This document shows, piece by piece, positions 1 to 7,327 of a stretch of 64,000 nucleotides of DNA. Below the pieces are notes generated by a model. The model had not been told where the DNA came from and ran no database searches. It saw only the letters and a program-made list of their open reading frames with translations. The stretch is from Tamaricihabitans halophyticus. Its GTDB lineage: Bacteria; Actinomycetota; Actinomycetes; Mycobacteriales; Pseudonocardiaceae. The stretch is from NCBI RefSeq assembly GCF_004340875.1, contig NZ_SLXQ01000002.1, positions 496,001 through 560,000 on the forward strand. Reading direction: 5' to 3'. Made by a program: the position numbers and the translations under genes. How positions within the stretch are numbered: position 1 is the stretch's first letter; every line of letters begins with the position of its first letter.

Positions 1-861
1 GCTACTGTCTCCATCCGGATAGAGCTCGATCGCGGTATTGCCAATCAGCTCCTTCGATTGTCGCGCATCCAGGGCTGTCTCCGCGAGCCTGGCCAACATG
101 GCCCGATAGGTGGCAATCTCTGCCGCTTCCTCGAGAAACACGCTGGTCGTCTGGCTTTCCAGGTAGACGACCGGCTTGAAATCGACGATGTCCAGTAGGA
201 GGAAGGCGCCCGCGACCCCGGCGTGCCCGCCCTGATGGGCCGGGACCACCCGCAGGTCGATATGCGGCCGTACCGCCATCCGCAGCAGGTGGTGCAGCTG
301 TTCGGACATGACCTCCGCGCCACCGACCGGGAGGCGAAGCGCGAACTCGTGGACGAAGAACGTGAACTGAATCGGTTGCTCGCGGCTCAGCAGGCTCTGC
401 CGGGCCAGCCGGGCGGCCACTCGTTCGTCGATTTCGGTTGGCGGAACATTGCCGGCCTCGGTGAGTAACGCCCTGGTGTAATCGCCGGTCTGCAACAAGC
501 CTGGCACCATGCAAAGTTGAAAACTGTGATACTTCGCCGCGTTGTTCTCCAGGTCGACCAGGATGCGGAGCTGCTTCGGGAGCCCCGTGCCGAACTGCTG
601 CAGCAAGCCGGGACGGTTTGCCTCCCGGCACAACCACAGCATCCGGTCCCGCTCCGCGCCGGTGACATCACATACCGCTAGGAACGCGGACAGATCCAGT
701 TCGGCGCAGGCACGTTTACCGCTGAGGTTGCGCGACAGTCGCGCCTCGTCCCAGCGGAGCTTGCGCGCTATCTCCTTACCGGACAGTCCGGTCGCGCGCA
801 GGGCCTGTCTCATCGCATCGCCGAGTTGTCGGCTGCGGATCGTGGGGAAATCGCTTTCCAT
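1..861 (-). CDS. XRE-family regulator with DUF5753 domain (C-terminus off the left edge)
   Basis: DNA-binding regulator of the XRE+DUF5753 class that is abundant in actinomycetes. The N-terminal 70 residues after the ATG at 861 form a helix-turn-helix with a typical recognition stretch (LSGKEIARKLRWDEARLSR). The DUF5753 part follows and contains the family hallmarks MVPGLLQTGDYTRA and LRVVPAHQGGHAGVAGAF. About 287 residues are visible and the frame is still open at base 1, so only the last few residues should be missing. Many relatives sit beside a small DUF397 gene; if one exists it lies outside the window. The target is unknown. The 170 bases upstream contain one copy of the dispersed hairpin repeat (991-1015). 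Confidence 0.85.
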   Translation of the reverse strand, partial: MESDFPTIRSRQLGDAMRQALRATGLSGKEIARKLRWDEARLSRNLSGKRACAELDLSAFLAVCDVTGAERDRMLWLCREANRPGLLQQFGTGLPKQLRILVDLENNAAKYHSFQLCMVPGLLQTGDYTRALLTEAGNVPPTEIDERVAARLARQSLLSREQPIQFTFFVHEFALRLPVGGAEVMSEQLHHLLRMAVRPHIDLRVVPAHQGGHAGVAGAFLLLDIVDFKPVVYLESQTTSVFLEEAAEIATYRAMLARLAETALDARQSKELIGNTAIELYPDGDSS

Positions 862-990
862 GGTGGCCCAACCTAGCGAGGGCAGCCGACGTCGAGCACC
901 GTCAACGCGAGTTGTTCGCCGGAAAGACGCATCGATTGTTCGGCGTGCAATTGGTTCACTAACCTCGCGACACCTCTGTCCACAAACGGG

Positions 991-1015
991 CGCAAGATCC
1001 CTAAAGATTGCGGTT
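991..1015 (-). repeat. Dispersed intergenic hairpin repeat, type 1 copy
   Basis: On the minus strand this reads ACCGCAATC, then TTTAG, then GGATCTTGCG, an imperfect hairpin. It matches other copies at 13308, 14971, 23224 and 39025. It lies between the TAP-like gene and the XRE gene. Whether it acts as a terminator or as a REP-like element is not decided by sequence alone. Confidence 0.45.
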
Positions 1016-1031
1016 ACGGAGCCCGGCGAAG

Positions 1032-2591
1032 TCAGGCGGGGCAAGGGGTGCCGTCGTTCGGCACGGTGCCATTCGTGAGAAACGCGGTCGCGGCTTCCGT
1101 CGCGCAGTCCGACTGTCCCATCGCGCCATGCCCGGCGCCCTGCCATTCGACCCGTACGGCGGTGCGCAACCGATCCGCGGCGCGCGCCGTGCCACGCTCC
1201 GGCGTGATCGGGTCAGCCTTCGTACTGAGCACCAGAATCGGCGGCGCATTGGCGCCATCCGGAGTGGGCAACGGCTCGGTCCGGCGCTGCCACGGCGAAC
1301 ACCAGGCAAGCCGTTGCGCGATCAACGAGCCGAACACGGGATACTTGTTCGCCCAGTCGCCCGCCGTCTCGGTGATCTGGTTGGGAGCGAGCCGATCCAT
1401 CCGGTCATTGCAGCTGTTCACCAGCGCGCCATCCAGCCCAGGCGGCAGGGTGGGGGATCCGGCCAACATCGGTTCCACAAAGGTCGCGAGTTTGCCCGTG
1501 TTACCGCCGCGCGCCTCGGCGACCGCGGTTGCCAGCTCGGGCCACCGCGAACGATCGGCCAACCCAACGAGTACCGCGTACAGCGCCGTTCCCGGACCCA
1601 TGGTCACGCCCTGGCCCGTCCGCGTTTCGTTACCTCGCAAGGTGTCCAGCAGTTCGGTCAGCGCACCCTGCGGATCCCCGCCGAGTGGGCAGTCCCCACC
1701 GGTGCAGTTGGCGGCGAACGCCGCAAAGGCCGCATCCGCGCCGGCCGCGGTCTCTTCGGTCGCGGCCAGTTCGTCATCGCCAGGGTCGGGCGCGCCATCC
1801 AGCACCAGGCGCCCGGTGCGGTCCGGGTGGTTCGTCGCATACAGGCTGAGCAACCGGGAAGCCTCGCCGCGAGCGATCGCGTTCAGATGGCGCAACCCCA
1901 GTGCTTCCCGTACGGCTTCCAGATCGGCGATGGCATGGCTGGTCTCCAGCGCGCTGAACTGTGTCTCCAGTCGCAGCGCACATTCCTTACCCGCTTCCCG
2001 TGCCGCGTCGAGTACCGGTGTCACATCCGTCGCGGCCGGATCGATCTCGACAAGCTGCGCGCGGGTGGCCGCCGGCACACAGTTCGCCGCATCGGATTCG
2101 CCGGTACCCCTGCGGTCCACGCCGATCAGCGAGAACTGCTTGAGCAGCTCGTCGGGTAGCCGCTCGGCCAGCTGCGCGGCATACACCGTGCCCGGCGTAC
2201 CCGTCACGTCGTTCAGCACGAGAAGTGGCGTTTGCCCTTCGCCGACCTTCGACACCGCGATCCGCGAACTGCCCTGGTCCTGCGGGCTGTCCGGGGATGT
2301 CAGCAGGCCGCGGACCTCGGCGCATTCGTAGTTCGCGTCCCCGGCCAGCGTGACCGTGGAGCGCTGCTTGATCTCCTCGGTGCACTCCGACCAGCTGATT
2401 CGCGAATCCGGTCGCTCCAGCGGCGGCAGCTTCGCCGGGCCACGCTCGCGTTGCCGGTCCTGATCACCCTGTTCCTGCATGACCACTGCCGGCCGGGTGG
2501 ACGGGCCCGCGGTGCACGCGCCGATCAACAACAGCACGCCGATACTGAGCAGCACACCACGCACGCGGTGCGCTGTTGACCTGCTCGGCAC
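1032..2591 (-). CDS. Secreted TAP-like alpha/beta-hydrolase lipoprotein lacking the nucleophile
   Basis: A 519-residue protein beginning with a lipoprotein signal (hydrophobic GVLLSIGVLLLIGAC, lipobox Cys near residue 26), so it should be anchored outside the membrane. The body resembles tripeptidyl-aminopeptidase/SlpD-type hydrolases: an oxyanion region around VLNDVTGTPGT, the VLDGAPDP segment, and a C-terminal ADPITPERG (acid) and GAGHGAMGQ (histidine). The nucleophile elbow, normally GxSYGT before the LYA helix, reads ARGEASRLLSLYA here, so Gly occupies the Ser position. It may be a pseudo-hydrolase or binding protein. The GTG start is chosen because GAGGGGG precedes it. Family assignment is firm; activity is doubtful. 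Confidence 0.82.
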   Translation of the reverse strand: MPSRSTAHRVRGVLLSIGVLLLIGACTAGPSTRPAVVMQEQGDQDRQRERGPAKLPPLERPDSRISWSECTEEIKQRSTVTLAGDANYECAEVRGLLTSPDSPQDQGSSRIAVSKVGEGQTPLLVLNDVTGTPGTVYAAQLAERLPDELLKQFSLIGVDRRGTGESDAANCVPAATRAQLVEIDPAATDVTPVLDAAREAGKECALRLETQFSALETSHAIADLEAVREALGLRHLNAIARGEASRLLSLYATNHPDRTGRLVLDGAPDPGDDELAATEETAAGADAAFAAFAANCTGGDCPLGGDPQGALTELLDTLRGNETRTGQGVTMGPGTALYAVLVGLADRSRWPELATAVAEARGGNTGKLATFVEPMLAGSPTLPPGLDGALVNSCNDRMDRLAPNQITETAGDWANKYPVFGSLIAQRLAWCSPWQRRTEPLPTPDGANAPPILVLSTKADPITPERGTARAADRLRTAVRVEWQGAGHGAMGQSDCATEAATAFLTNGTVPNDGTPCPA

Positions 2592-2659
2592 GACACCCCC
2601 TCAACTACGGCTGCCCGCCAGCCTCGCACGCCTTGGGTGAGACCTGAGTGAGGGTGTCG

Positions 2660-3250
2660 TCAGCGCACCCTGCGGCGTTCGCCGGCGTCCAGCTCGAGGC
2701 GTACCGCGGCGGGTAGTTCGGGCAGGTCAAGTGTCTCGCGGGCGCCGGCGAGCACGCGTTCGTCCAGCTCGGCCCACACCGCCTGCAGGCTCGTCCCTTC
2801 CCGCAGCCACAGGGTCAACCGCAGGGCTGGCGCCGCGGCCGACCCGACGACTCTGGCCCGCGCCCGGGTCACCCCGGTGATCGACGCGGCGGCGGTGCCG
2901 ACCGCGTTCGCCAGCGCGCCGGCGGTGACCCGTAGTTCGGCGCCCACCGTGCGGTCGAGCTCCAGATCGGGGCGGGCCTCCGGACGTAGCGCGCGCACCA
3001 ACCACCACAACCCGGCGACCACCAGCAGCAGCCCAGCGGCCAGCGCGACGATCCGCGCGGGCGTGGCGTGCGCGGTGAGCCAGTCCACGGCGATCGGGTC
3101 GCGCAGCGGACGGGCCGCCCGGTATGTACCGAGCCATCCGAGCCCGATGACCAGCACGGCCGCCCCGCCGGCGAGCGCGAGTAGCCCGACCATCGTGACG
3201 AGTAGCCGTTCCGCGCGATAGGAACGGGCGAGTGCAGAGGCGGCGTTCAT
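2660..3250 (-). CDS. AmaP-like membrane anchor of the Asp23 system
   Basis: A 196-residue protein with two N-terminal membrane segments (about residues 17-41 and 65-86) and a cytoplasmic C-terminal domain of alternating hydrophobic strands. This is the layout of AmaP, the anchor that holds Asp23/Gls24 envelope-stress proteins at the membrane in Firmicutes. The ATG at 3250 overlaps the TGA of the upstream DUF6286 gene (ATGA), so it is the last gene of the Asp23 operon. The role is inferred from topology and neighbours; no catalytic motif is visible. Confidence 0.72.
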   Translation of the reverse strand: MNAASALARSYRAERLLVTMVGLLALAGGAAVLVIGLGWLGTYRAARPLRDPIAVDWLTAHATPARIVALAAGLLLVVAGLWWLVRALRPEARPDLELDRTVGAELRVTAGALANAVGTAAASITGVTRARARVVGSAAAPALRLTLWLREGTSLQAVWAELDERVLAGARETLDLPELPAAVRLELDAGERRRVR

Positions 3251-3783
3251 CGGCGCTCCCGCGCGGCGGTCACGACCACGGTGACCCGAGGCTGGCGGGC
3301 CAGCGGCAACTCGGCAAGAAGCTCCCGCACCGAATCCAGCAACCGCGGCCGCAGCTGGCCAGCAGACTCGAGCCGGCTGCGCGCCTTCACCTTCACCTTC
3401 TTCGCGCTTGCCGTCACCGAGGCCCCGGAGACCGCGTCCTGCGCGCGGACATGCCGGCCGACCAACCTGGCCAATGCCCTCGGCGAGGTGGACACGCTGA
3501 CCGCCGTGCCAGGGTCGCGTAGCCGAATATCCCTGGTCTTGGCCGCGGCCGAGGCGAGTAGCAGCACCAGGCCGAGCGCCGCGAGGACGCCGGCGGCGAC
3601 CAGCGTTTCGGTATCCGACCAGTGCCTTCCGTCCAGATACCGCAACCAGGACGGCCAGGGCACCAGCAGTGGCGCGCGCTGTGGCCAGGCCCACGACCAG
3701 CCCACTTCCCCGACGGTGAGCGCACCCAAGCCGAGCAGGGCAAGGCCGAAGAGGCCGGAAAGTAAACGGACGAACAAGCGCAC
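3247..3783 (-). CDS. DUF6286-type membrane protein of the Asp23 operon
   Basis: A 178-residue protein with an N-terminal hydrophobic helix (residues 8-26), a WSWAWP loop, a second helix (about 60-80), then a basic C-terminal domain of beta/alpha character. This layout matches the DUF6286 family, which is found beside Asp23 genes in actinobacteria and has no known biochemical function. The GTG start lies 7 bases after the upstream Asp23 stop, with GGAGTGA as a plausible ribosome site. It overlaps the following AmaP-like gene by 4 bases. Confidence 0.72.
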   Translation of the reverse strand: MRLFVRLLSGLFGLALLGLGALTVGEVGWSWAWPQRAPLLVPWPSWLRYLDGRHWSDTETLVAAGVLAALGLVLLLASAAAKTRDIRLRDPGTAVSVSTSPRALARLVGRHVRAQDAVSGASVTASAKKVKVKARSRLESAGQLRPRLLDSVRELLAELPLARQPRVTVVVTAARERR

Positions 3784-3790
3784 GGGTCGT

Positions 3791-4150
3791 TCACTCCACT
3801 CGTGCCTGGGTTTCCGGTAGCAATGCGGAGACCGTGACCTTGACGCCGCGAACCCGATAGGCGGTGATGCGCGCGACCTCGTCGATCACGCGCTCGCGAA
3901 TCTCGGCGACGACGGGACGGATCGGGGTGGGGTAGTGCACCGCGATATCGAGCTGCACCTCCGCCTCATTGCCCTGACAGGTGACCTTGGCGGTTGAGCC
4001 AGTCGTGCCGATCCCGACGCCGGCGACCTTTCGCTGCGCCCGCGCGGTGCCCGGCACCAGGTCAGCGGTGCGCTGTGCGACTTTGCGAACCACGGCGTCG
4101 GCGATGTGCAGCGTGCCCCGGTCCTCCGGCGGTACTGGTTGCTGGCTCAC
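3791..4150 (-). CDS. Asp23/Gls24 family envelope stress protein (first copy)
   Basis: A 119-residue Asp23/Gls24 domain. The opening LHIADAVVRKVAQRTA helix is followed by a central strand with alternating charges (AEVQLDIAVHYPTPI) and the terminal VIDEVARITAYRVRGVKVTVSAL pattern typical of the family. Such proteins are small, abundant, membrane-associated and linked to cell-wall stress. The GTG at 4150 overlaps the stop of the upstream 58-residue membrane peptide (GTGA), so the two are translationally coupled. A second, diverged Asp23 copy lies at 4801. Confidence 0.88.
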   Translation of the reverse strand: MSQQPVPPEDRGTLHIADAVVRKVAQRTADLVPGTARAQRKVAGVGIGTTGSTAKVTCQGNEAEVQLDIAVHYPTPIRPVVAEIRERVIDEVARITAYRVRGVKVTVSALLPETQARVE

Positions 4151-4323
4151 CGGTCTCGACCTTTGCCGAAGAGGTCACTGGCATCCCATTCGCCGTCCAG
4201 CACTCGGCCAACCACCAGGCCGATCACCCCGACGGCCAGGGTGACCAGGAACGCGGTGAATCCTTGTGTCGCCGCGAGACCGAGTACCAGACCGGCCAGC
4301 ATGCCCGTCTGTGTTGCGTTCAT
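4147..4323 (-). CDS. 58-residue DUF2273-like membrane peptide
   Basis: A short gene starting at the ATG at 4323 and encoding 58 residues: a long hydrophobic hairpin (GMLAGLVLGLAATQGFTAF and LVTLAVGVIGLVVGRVL) followed by an acidic/basic tail ending FGKGRDR. Small DUF2273-type membrane proteins accompany Asp23 genes in many Gram-positive bacteria. The gene fits exactly between the J-like gene and the first Asp23 gene and overlaps the latter by 4 bases. It is easily missed because of its length. Confidence 0.75.
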   Translation of the reverse strand: MNATQTGMLAGLVLGLAATQGFTAFLVTLAVGVIGLVVGRVLDGEWDASDLFGKGRDR

Positions 4324-4361
4324 CCTCGTTCGCTCCTCTGTTCAGACGTCACATCGGCGGG

Positions 4362-4631
4362 TCATTCGACTCGTGGTGCCCTGTTCCGGCGCTCACGCCA
4401 GCGCCGCAGGTAGAACAGCGGCAACCGCAGCCCGCGTGGCCGCCGCACGATCTCGATCGGCGCGTCGTAGGGGTCGGTGTGCTCAGCCTGCTGAGTGGAT
4501 CGCGCCGACTCCTCAGCCATCCGTTCGAACCGTGCGAGTCCGGCCTTGAACACCTCGGGGTCGCCACCGGTATCCGGATGGTGGGCGCGGATGAAAGCGA
4601 GAAACGCGGCGCGGCGTTCCTCCTCGGTCAC
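4362..4631 (-). CDS. Small J-domain-like protein
   Basis: An 89-residue protein with a GTG start at 4631. Residues 6-35 (AAFLAFIRAHHPDTGGDPEVF) resemble helices II-III of a DnaJ J-domain around the HPD loop, but helix I and the rest of the fold are short. The C-terminus carries a basic, aromatic stretch (RLPLFYLRRWRERR). It may be a truncated co-chaperone-like partner of the Asp23 membrane complex; that is an inference from the HPD motif and the operon position. The start overlaps the stop of a possible 19-codon leader. Confidence 0.65.
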   Translation of the reverse strand: MTEEERRAAFLAFIRAHHPDTGGDPEVFKAGLARFERMAEESARSTQQAEHTDPYDAPIEIVRRPRGLRLPLFYLRRWRERRNRAPRVE

Positions 4632-4687
4632 GGCGCGGCCCCACCGCACCGTTGCTCGTGCCCCTCCAGATCGGACACTACGGCCAT
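4628..4687 (-). CDS. Possible 19-codon leader peptide
   Basis: An ATG at 4687 is preceded at good spacing by AGGAGCGG (minus strand, 4692-4699) and opens a 19-codon frame (MAVVSDLEGHEQRCGGAAP). Its TGA overlaps the GTG of the J-like gene (GTGA). The ribosome site is better than that of the J-like gene itself, so translational coupling through a leader is plausible. There is no homology evidence. Confidence 0.3.
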   Translation of the reverse strand: MAVVSDLEGHEQRCGGAAP

Positions 4688-4800
4688 CGGATCCGCTCCT
4701 CGGCGCCAGTTGCTGAACGGCCACGGGCGCACCCCGCATCCCCGGGTGCACTACCGCCATTGTTCCGGGGTGCACTCGAGTTGGCGAGCTGGAACGCCGG

Positions 4801-5271
4801 CTACTCGACGCGGGAAGGCGCATTTTCCTCGTCGTCTTCGGCGACGTAGACGTCGTTCACGGCGAGGTTCACCTCGATGACCTCGAGTCCGGTCATCCGT
4901 TCCACCGAGGTGATCACGTTCTTGCGCACCACGCGTGCGACGTCCGCGATCGCGGCGCCGTATTCGATCACCAGGTCGAGGTCGATCGCCGCCTGCTTCT
5001 CGCCGACCTCGACCGCAACGCCGGTGGTCGACGCCGTTCCCGCACCGGGGATGCGTTCCTTGATCGCTCCGACCGCGCGTGACATGCCACCGCCAAGGGC
5101 ATGTACCCCGCTGACCTCGCGTGCCGCGATGGACCCGATTTTCTGTACGACGGTGGACGAGATCGTGGTCTTGCCGAGGCTGGTTTCCTCCGCCTGCCGT
5201 GCCGGCGCTTCGTTCACGCGGGTGGCGGGAGTCGACTCGGATCCGGATTTCGCCGGGGTGTTCTGCGCCAT
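4801..5271 (-). CDS. Asp23/Gls24 family envelope stress protein (second copy)
   Basis: A 156-residue Asp23 protein. A disordered, polar N-terminus (about 30 residues) precedes the canonical domain beginning TTISSTVVQKIGSIAAREV and ending GLEVIEVNLAVNDVYVAEDD. The GVHALGGGMSRAVGAIK segment is typical of this actinobacterial subtype. The ATG at 5271 is preferred over the TTG one codon upstream because AGGAG lies 7 bases before it. It is the first gene of the leftward stress locus. It differs enough from the 3791 copy to suggest a heteromeric or specialised role. Confidence 0.9.
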   Translation of the reverse strand: MAQNTPAKSGSESTPATRVNEAPARQAEETSLGKTTISSTVVQKIGSIAAREVSGVHALGGGMSRAVGAIKERIPGAGTASTTGVAVEVGEKQAAIDLDLVIEYGAAIADVARVVRKNVITSVERMTGLEVIEVNLAVNDVYVAEDDEENAPSRVE

Positions 5272-5425
5272 CAATGGGCTCCTTTCGAGCTGAACTGCCT
5301 AACCGGGCGATGTCGCGATCATCAGTCTCGTACGCGACCTTCTGCCATCCAGGACATCCCGAACGGGTGGCACGGCACGCAGGATCACCCATTTGGGGGA
5401 GCTGGGTGGTGGCCGCGGAGCGCTG

Positions 5426-6193
5426 CTACGACCCGCGTCGCCGGTACCGGAGCAGGAGGAAGTCCTCGTCGTGCAGTACCGAATCGAGCCGCAGGGCGCG
5501 CGGCACGGCCTGCTCGGTGCCGGTGGCGATCCGACCGGCGGTGCCACTTGCCAGCAGTGGGGCAACCGTCAGGCACAGCTGGTCGACCAGGTCCTGCTCG
5601 ATGAGCTGGCCAAACAGTCGAGGACCGCCTTCGCAGCACACTCGGGACAGGCCCTGCTCGTGCAGCAGGCGCAGCGCCGTTGGCAACTCCACCCGGTCAT
5701 CACCGGCGAGCAGGATTCGCGCGCCAGCCGCGGCCAGCCGCGCCCTGCGGTGTTCCGGCGCCGCCGCGCAGGTCACGATGATGGGCGGCACGGTGCGGTC
5801 ACTGAACAGCCGCGCCGAGGGGGCGAGCGTGCAGCTGGCCGTGACCACCGCGATCGGCGCCACGTCGGAAAAACCGAAGCGACGACGGCGGGCGAGCTTG
5901 CGCGGCGTGCGGGGCACCGGACGGTAGTCCTCACTGGTCACCGTCTGGGCTCCGACGAGGATCACATCCGCGAGGTCCCTGCCAAGCAGGAACACCCGGC
6001 GATCTCCTTCGCTGGACAACCCATCCGAGGTGCCCGCCACGCTCACTGCTCCGTCCGCGCTGGACACGAAATTGACCTGGACCCAGGCGCGCTCAAGCGC
6101 GGTGGGGTACGCGTAGAGCCGCGCGAGATCCGCCTCGCCAATCCTGTCCGGCTCGCCAGGGCCGGCCCCGGCGCTGGACAGGAGGCTGCGCAT
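5426..6193 (-). CDS. RibD C-terminal-type (pyrimidine) reductase family protein
   Basis: A 255-residue dihydrofolate-reductase-fold protein of the RibD_C family. Visible hallmarks are VNFVSSADGAVSVAGTSDGLS, the DLADVILVGAQTV strand, and CCEGGPRLFGQLIEQDLVDQLCLTVAPLL. The last is the NADPH/substrate region seen in riboflavin pyrimidine reductases. The deaminase half of RibD is absent and no riboflavin genes are nearby, so the substrate is open. The start is the ATG at 6193, only 33 bases from the divergent zapE start. Confidence 0.85.
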   Translation of the reverse strand: MRSLLSSAGAGPGEPDRIGEADLARLYAYPTALERAWVQVNFVSSADGAVSVAGTSDGLSSEGDRRVFLLGRDLADVILVGAQTVTSEDYRPVPRTPRKLARRRRFGFSDVAPIAVVTASCTLAPSARLFSDRTVPPIIVTCAAAPEHRRARLAAAGARILLAGDDRVELPTALRLLHEQGLSRVCCEGGPRLFGQLIEQDLVDQLCLTVAPLLASGTAGRIATGTEQAVPRALRLDSVLHDEDFLLLRYRRRGS

Positions 6194-6226
6194 GCCCGAC
6201 GACGATACGCGACTAGGCTCGACCGC

Positions 6227-7258
6227 ATGTGCGCCATGCGGCTGTCCGAACGGCAACCCGAGATCCGGCCGGACGAGCTCGTTGAATCACTCGTTCCCCC
6301 GCCGCGATTCGACGACGTGCGGCTGGCGACGTATCTACCCAACGAGGATGAGCCGAGTCAGCGCGCGGCGGTGACCGCCTGCGCGGAGTTCATCACCGAG
6401 GTGAACAGTGACTCGAAGGCCAAGCCGCGCTGGCGCCGGTTGTTCGGCGGTGCCGGAAACGGGGAAACCGGTGTCTCGGGCAGGTACTTCGACGGCGGTT
6501 TCGGGGTCGGCAAAACTCACCTGCTCGCGTCGATCTGGCATGCGGTGGAAGGCCCGAAGGCGTATGCGACCTTCGTGGAGTTGACCCATCTGGTTGGCGC
6601 CCTTGGGTTCAACACCGCGGTGGAGCGGCTGCGCGCGCACCGGTTGCTGGCCATCGACGAGTTCGAGTTGGACGACCCTGGCGACACGATGCTGGTCACC
6701 CGGTTGCTCAGTGAACTGATGAACGCGGGCGTGCGCATCGCGGCGACCTCGAACACGTTGCCGGACAAGCTCGGCGAGGGCCGCTTCGCCGCCGAGGATT
6801 TTCTGCGCGAGATCCACGCGCTGTCCGCGCGCTTCGCCGTGGTGCGAGTGGACGGTCCGGATTACCGGCATCGTGGTTTGGCGCCCGCGCCGGAACCGCT
6901 GGACGATGCGGCGCTGCGGGAGAGCGCGGCGAGCAAAGCTGACTCTACTTTGGACGATTTTGACGAGCTGTGTACCGCGCTGCAATCCCTACACCCTTCC
7001 CGGTACGGTCGGCTACTGGATGGCGTCTCGGTCGTGCACCTGAGTCAGGTTCGTCCGGCGAGCGATCAGAACGTCGCACTGCGGCTGGTCAGCTTCGCGG
7101 ATCGGCTCTATGACCGGGCGATTCCGGTACTTGTCTCCGGGCAGCCGGTTTCCGAACTGTTCGGCGCGGAGATGCTGAGCGGGGGATACCGCAAGAAGTA
7201 CCTTCGCGCGGTATCCCGATTGGCCGCGCTGGCCAGAGACGGTGCGGTCATCTCCTAG
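6227..7258 (+). CDS. zapE: ZapE/AFG1-family ATPase
   Basis: A 343-residue AAA-type P-loop ATPase of the ZapE/AFG1 family, cytosolic and linked to division in proteobacteria. Walker A is GGFGVGKTHLL (residues 90-100). Walker B is LLAIDEFELDDPGDT, followed by the family motif TSNTLPDKLGEGRFAAEDF. The N-terminal RLSERQPEIRPDELVESLVPPPRF matches actinobacterial homologues. Two in-frame ATGs (6227, 6236) are possible; 6227 is given. It is divergent from the RibD_C-like gene, a pairing seen in other actinomycetes. Confidence 0.88.
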   Translation: MCAMRLSERQPEIRPDELVESLVPPPRFDDVRLATYLPNEDEPSQRAAVTACAEFITEVNSDSKAKPRWRRLFGGAGNGETGVSGRYFDGGFGVGKTHLLASIWHAVEGPKAYATFVELTHLVGALGFNTAVERLRAHRLLAIDEFELDDPGDTMLVTRLLSELMNAGVRIAATSNTLPDKLGEGRFAAEDFLREIHALSARFAVVRVDGPDYRHRGLAPAPEPLDDAALRESAASKADSTLDDFDELCTALQSLHPSRYGRLLDGVSVVHLSQVRPASDQNVALRLVSFADRLYDRAIPVLVSGQPVSELFGAEMLSGGYRKKYLRAVSRLAALARDGAVIS

Positions 7259-7327
7259 CCGGCCCCTCCCGGGTACGAAGCGGAAATCCGATCGCACCCG
7301 TCCGCGTCGATAAGCGAGACTGCGGCT

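Noticed and set aside
5393-6226. Long in-frame N-terminal extension of zapE
   Set aside because: It runs antisense through the RibD_C gene. ZapE homology begins only at the ATG at 6227.
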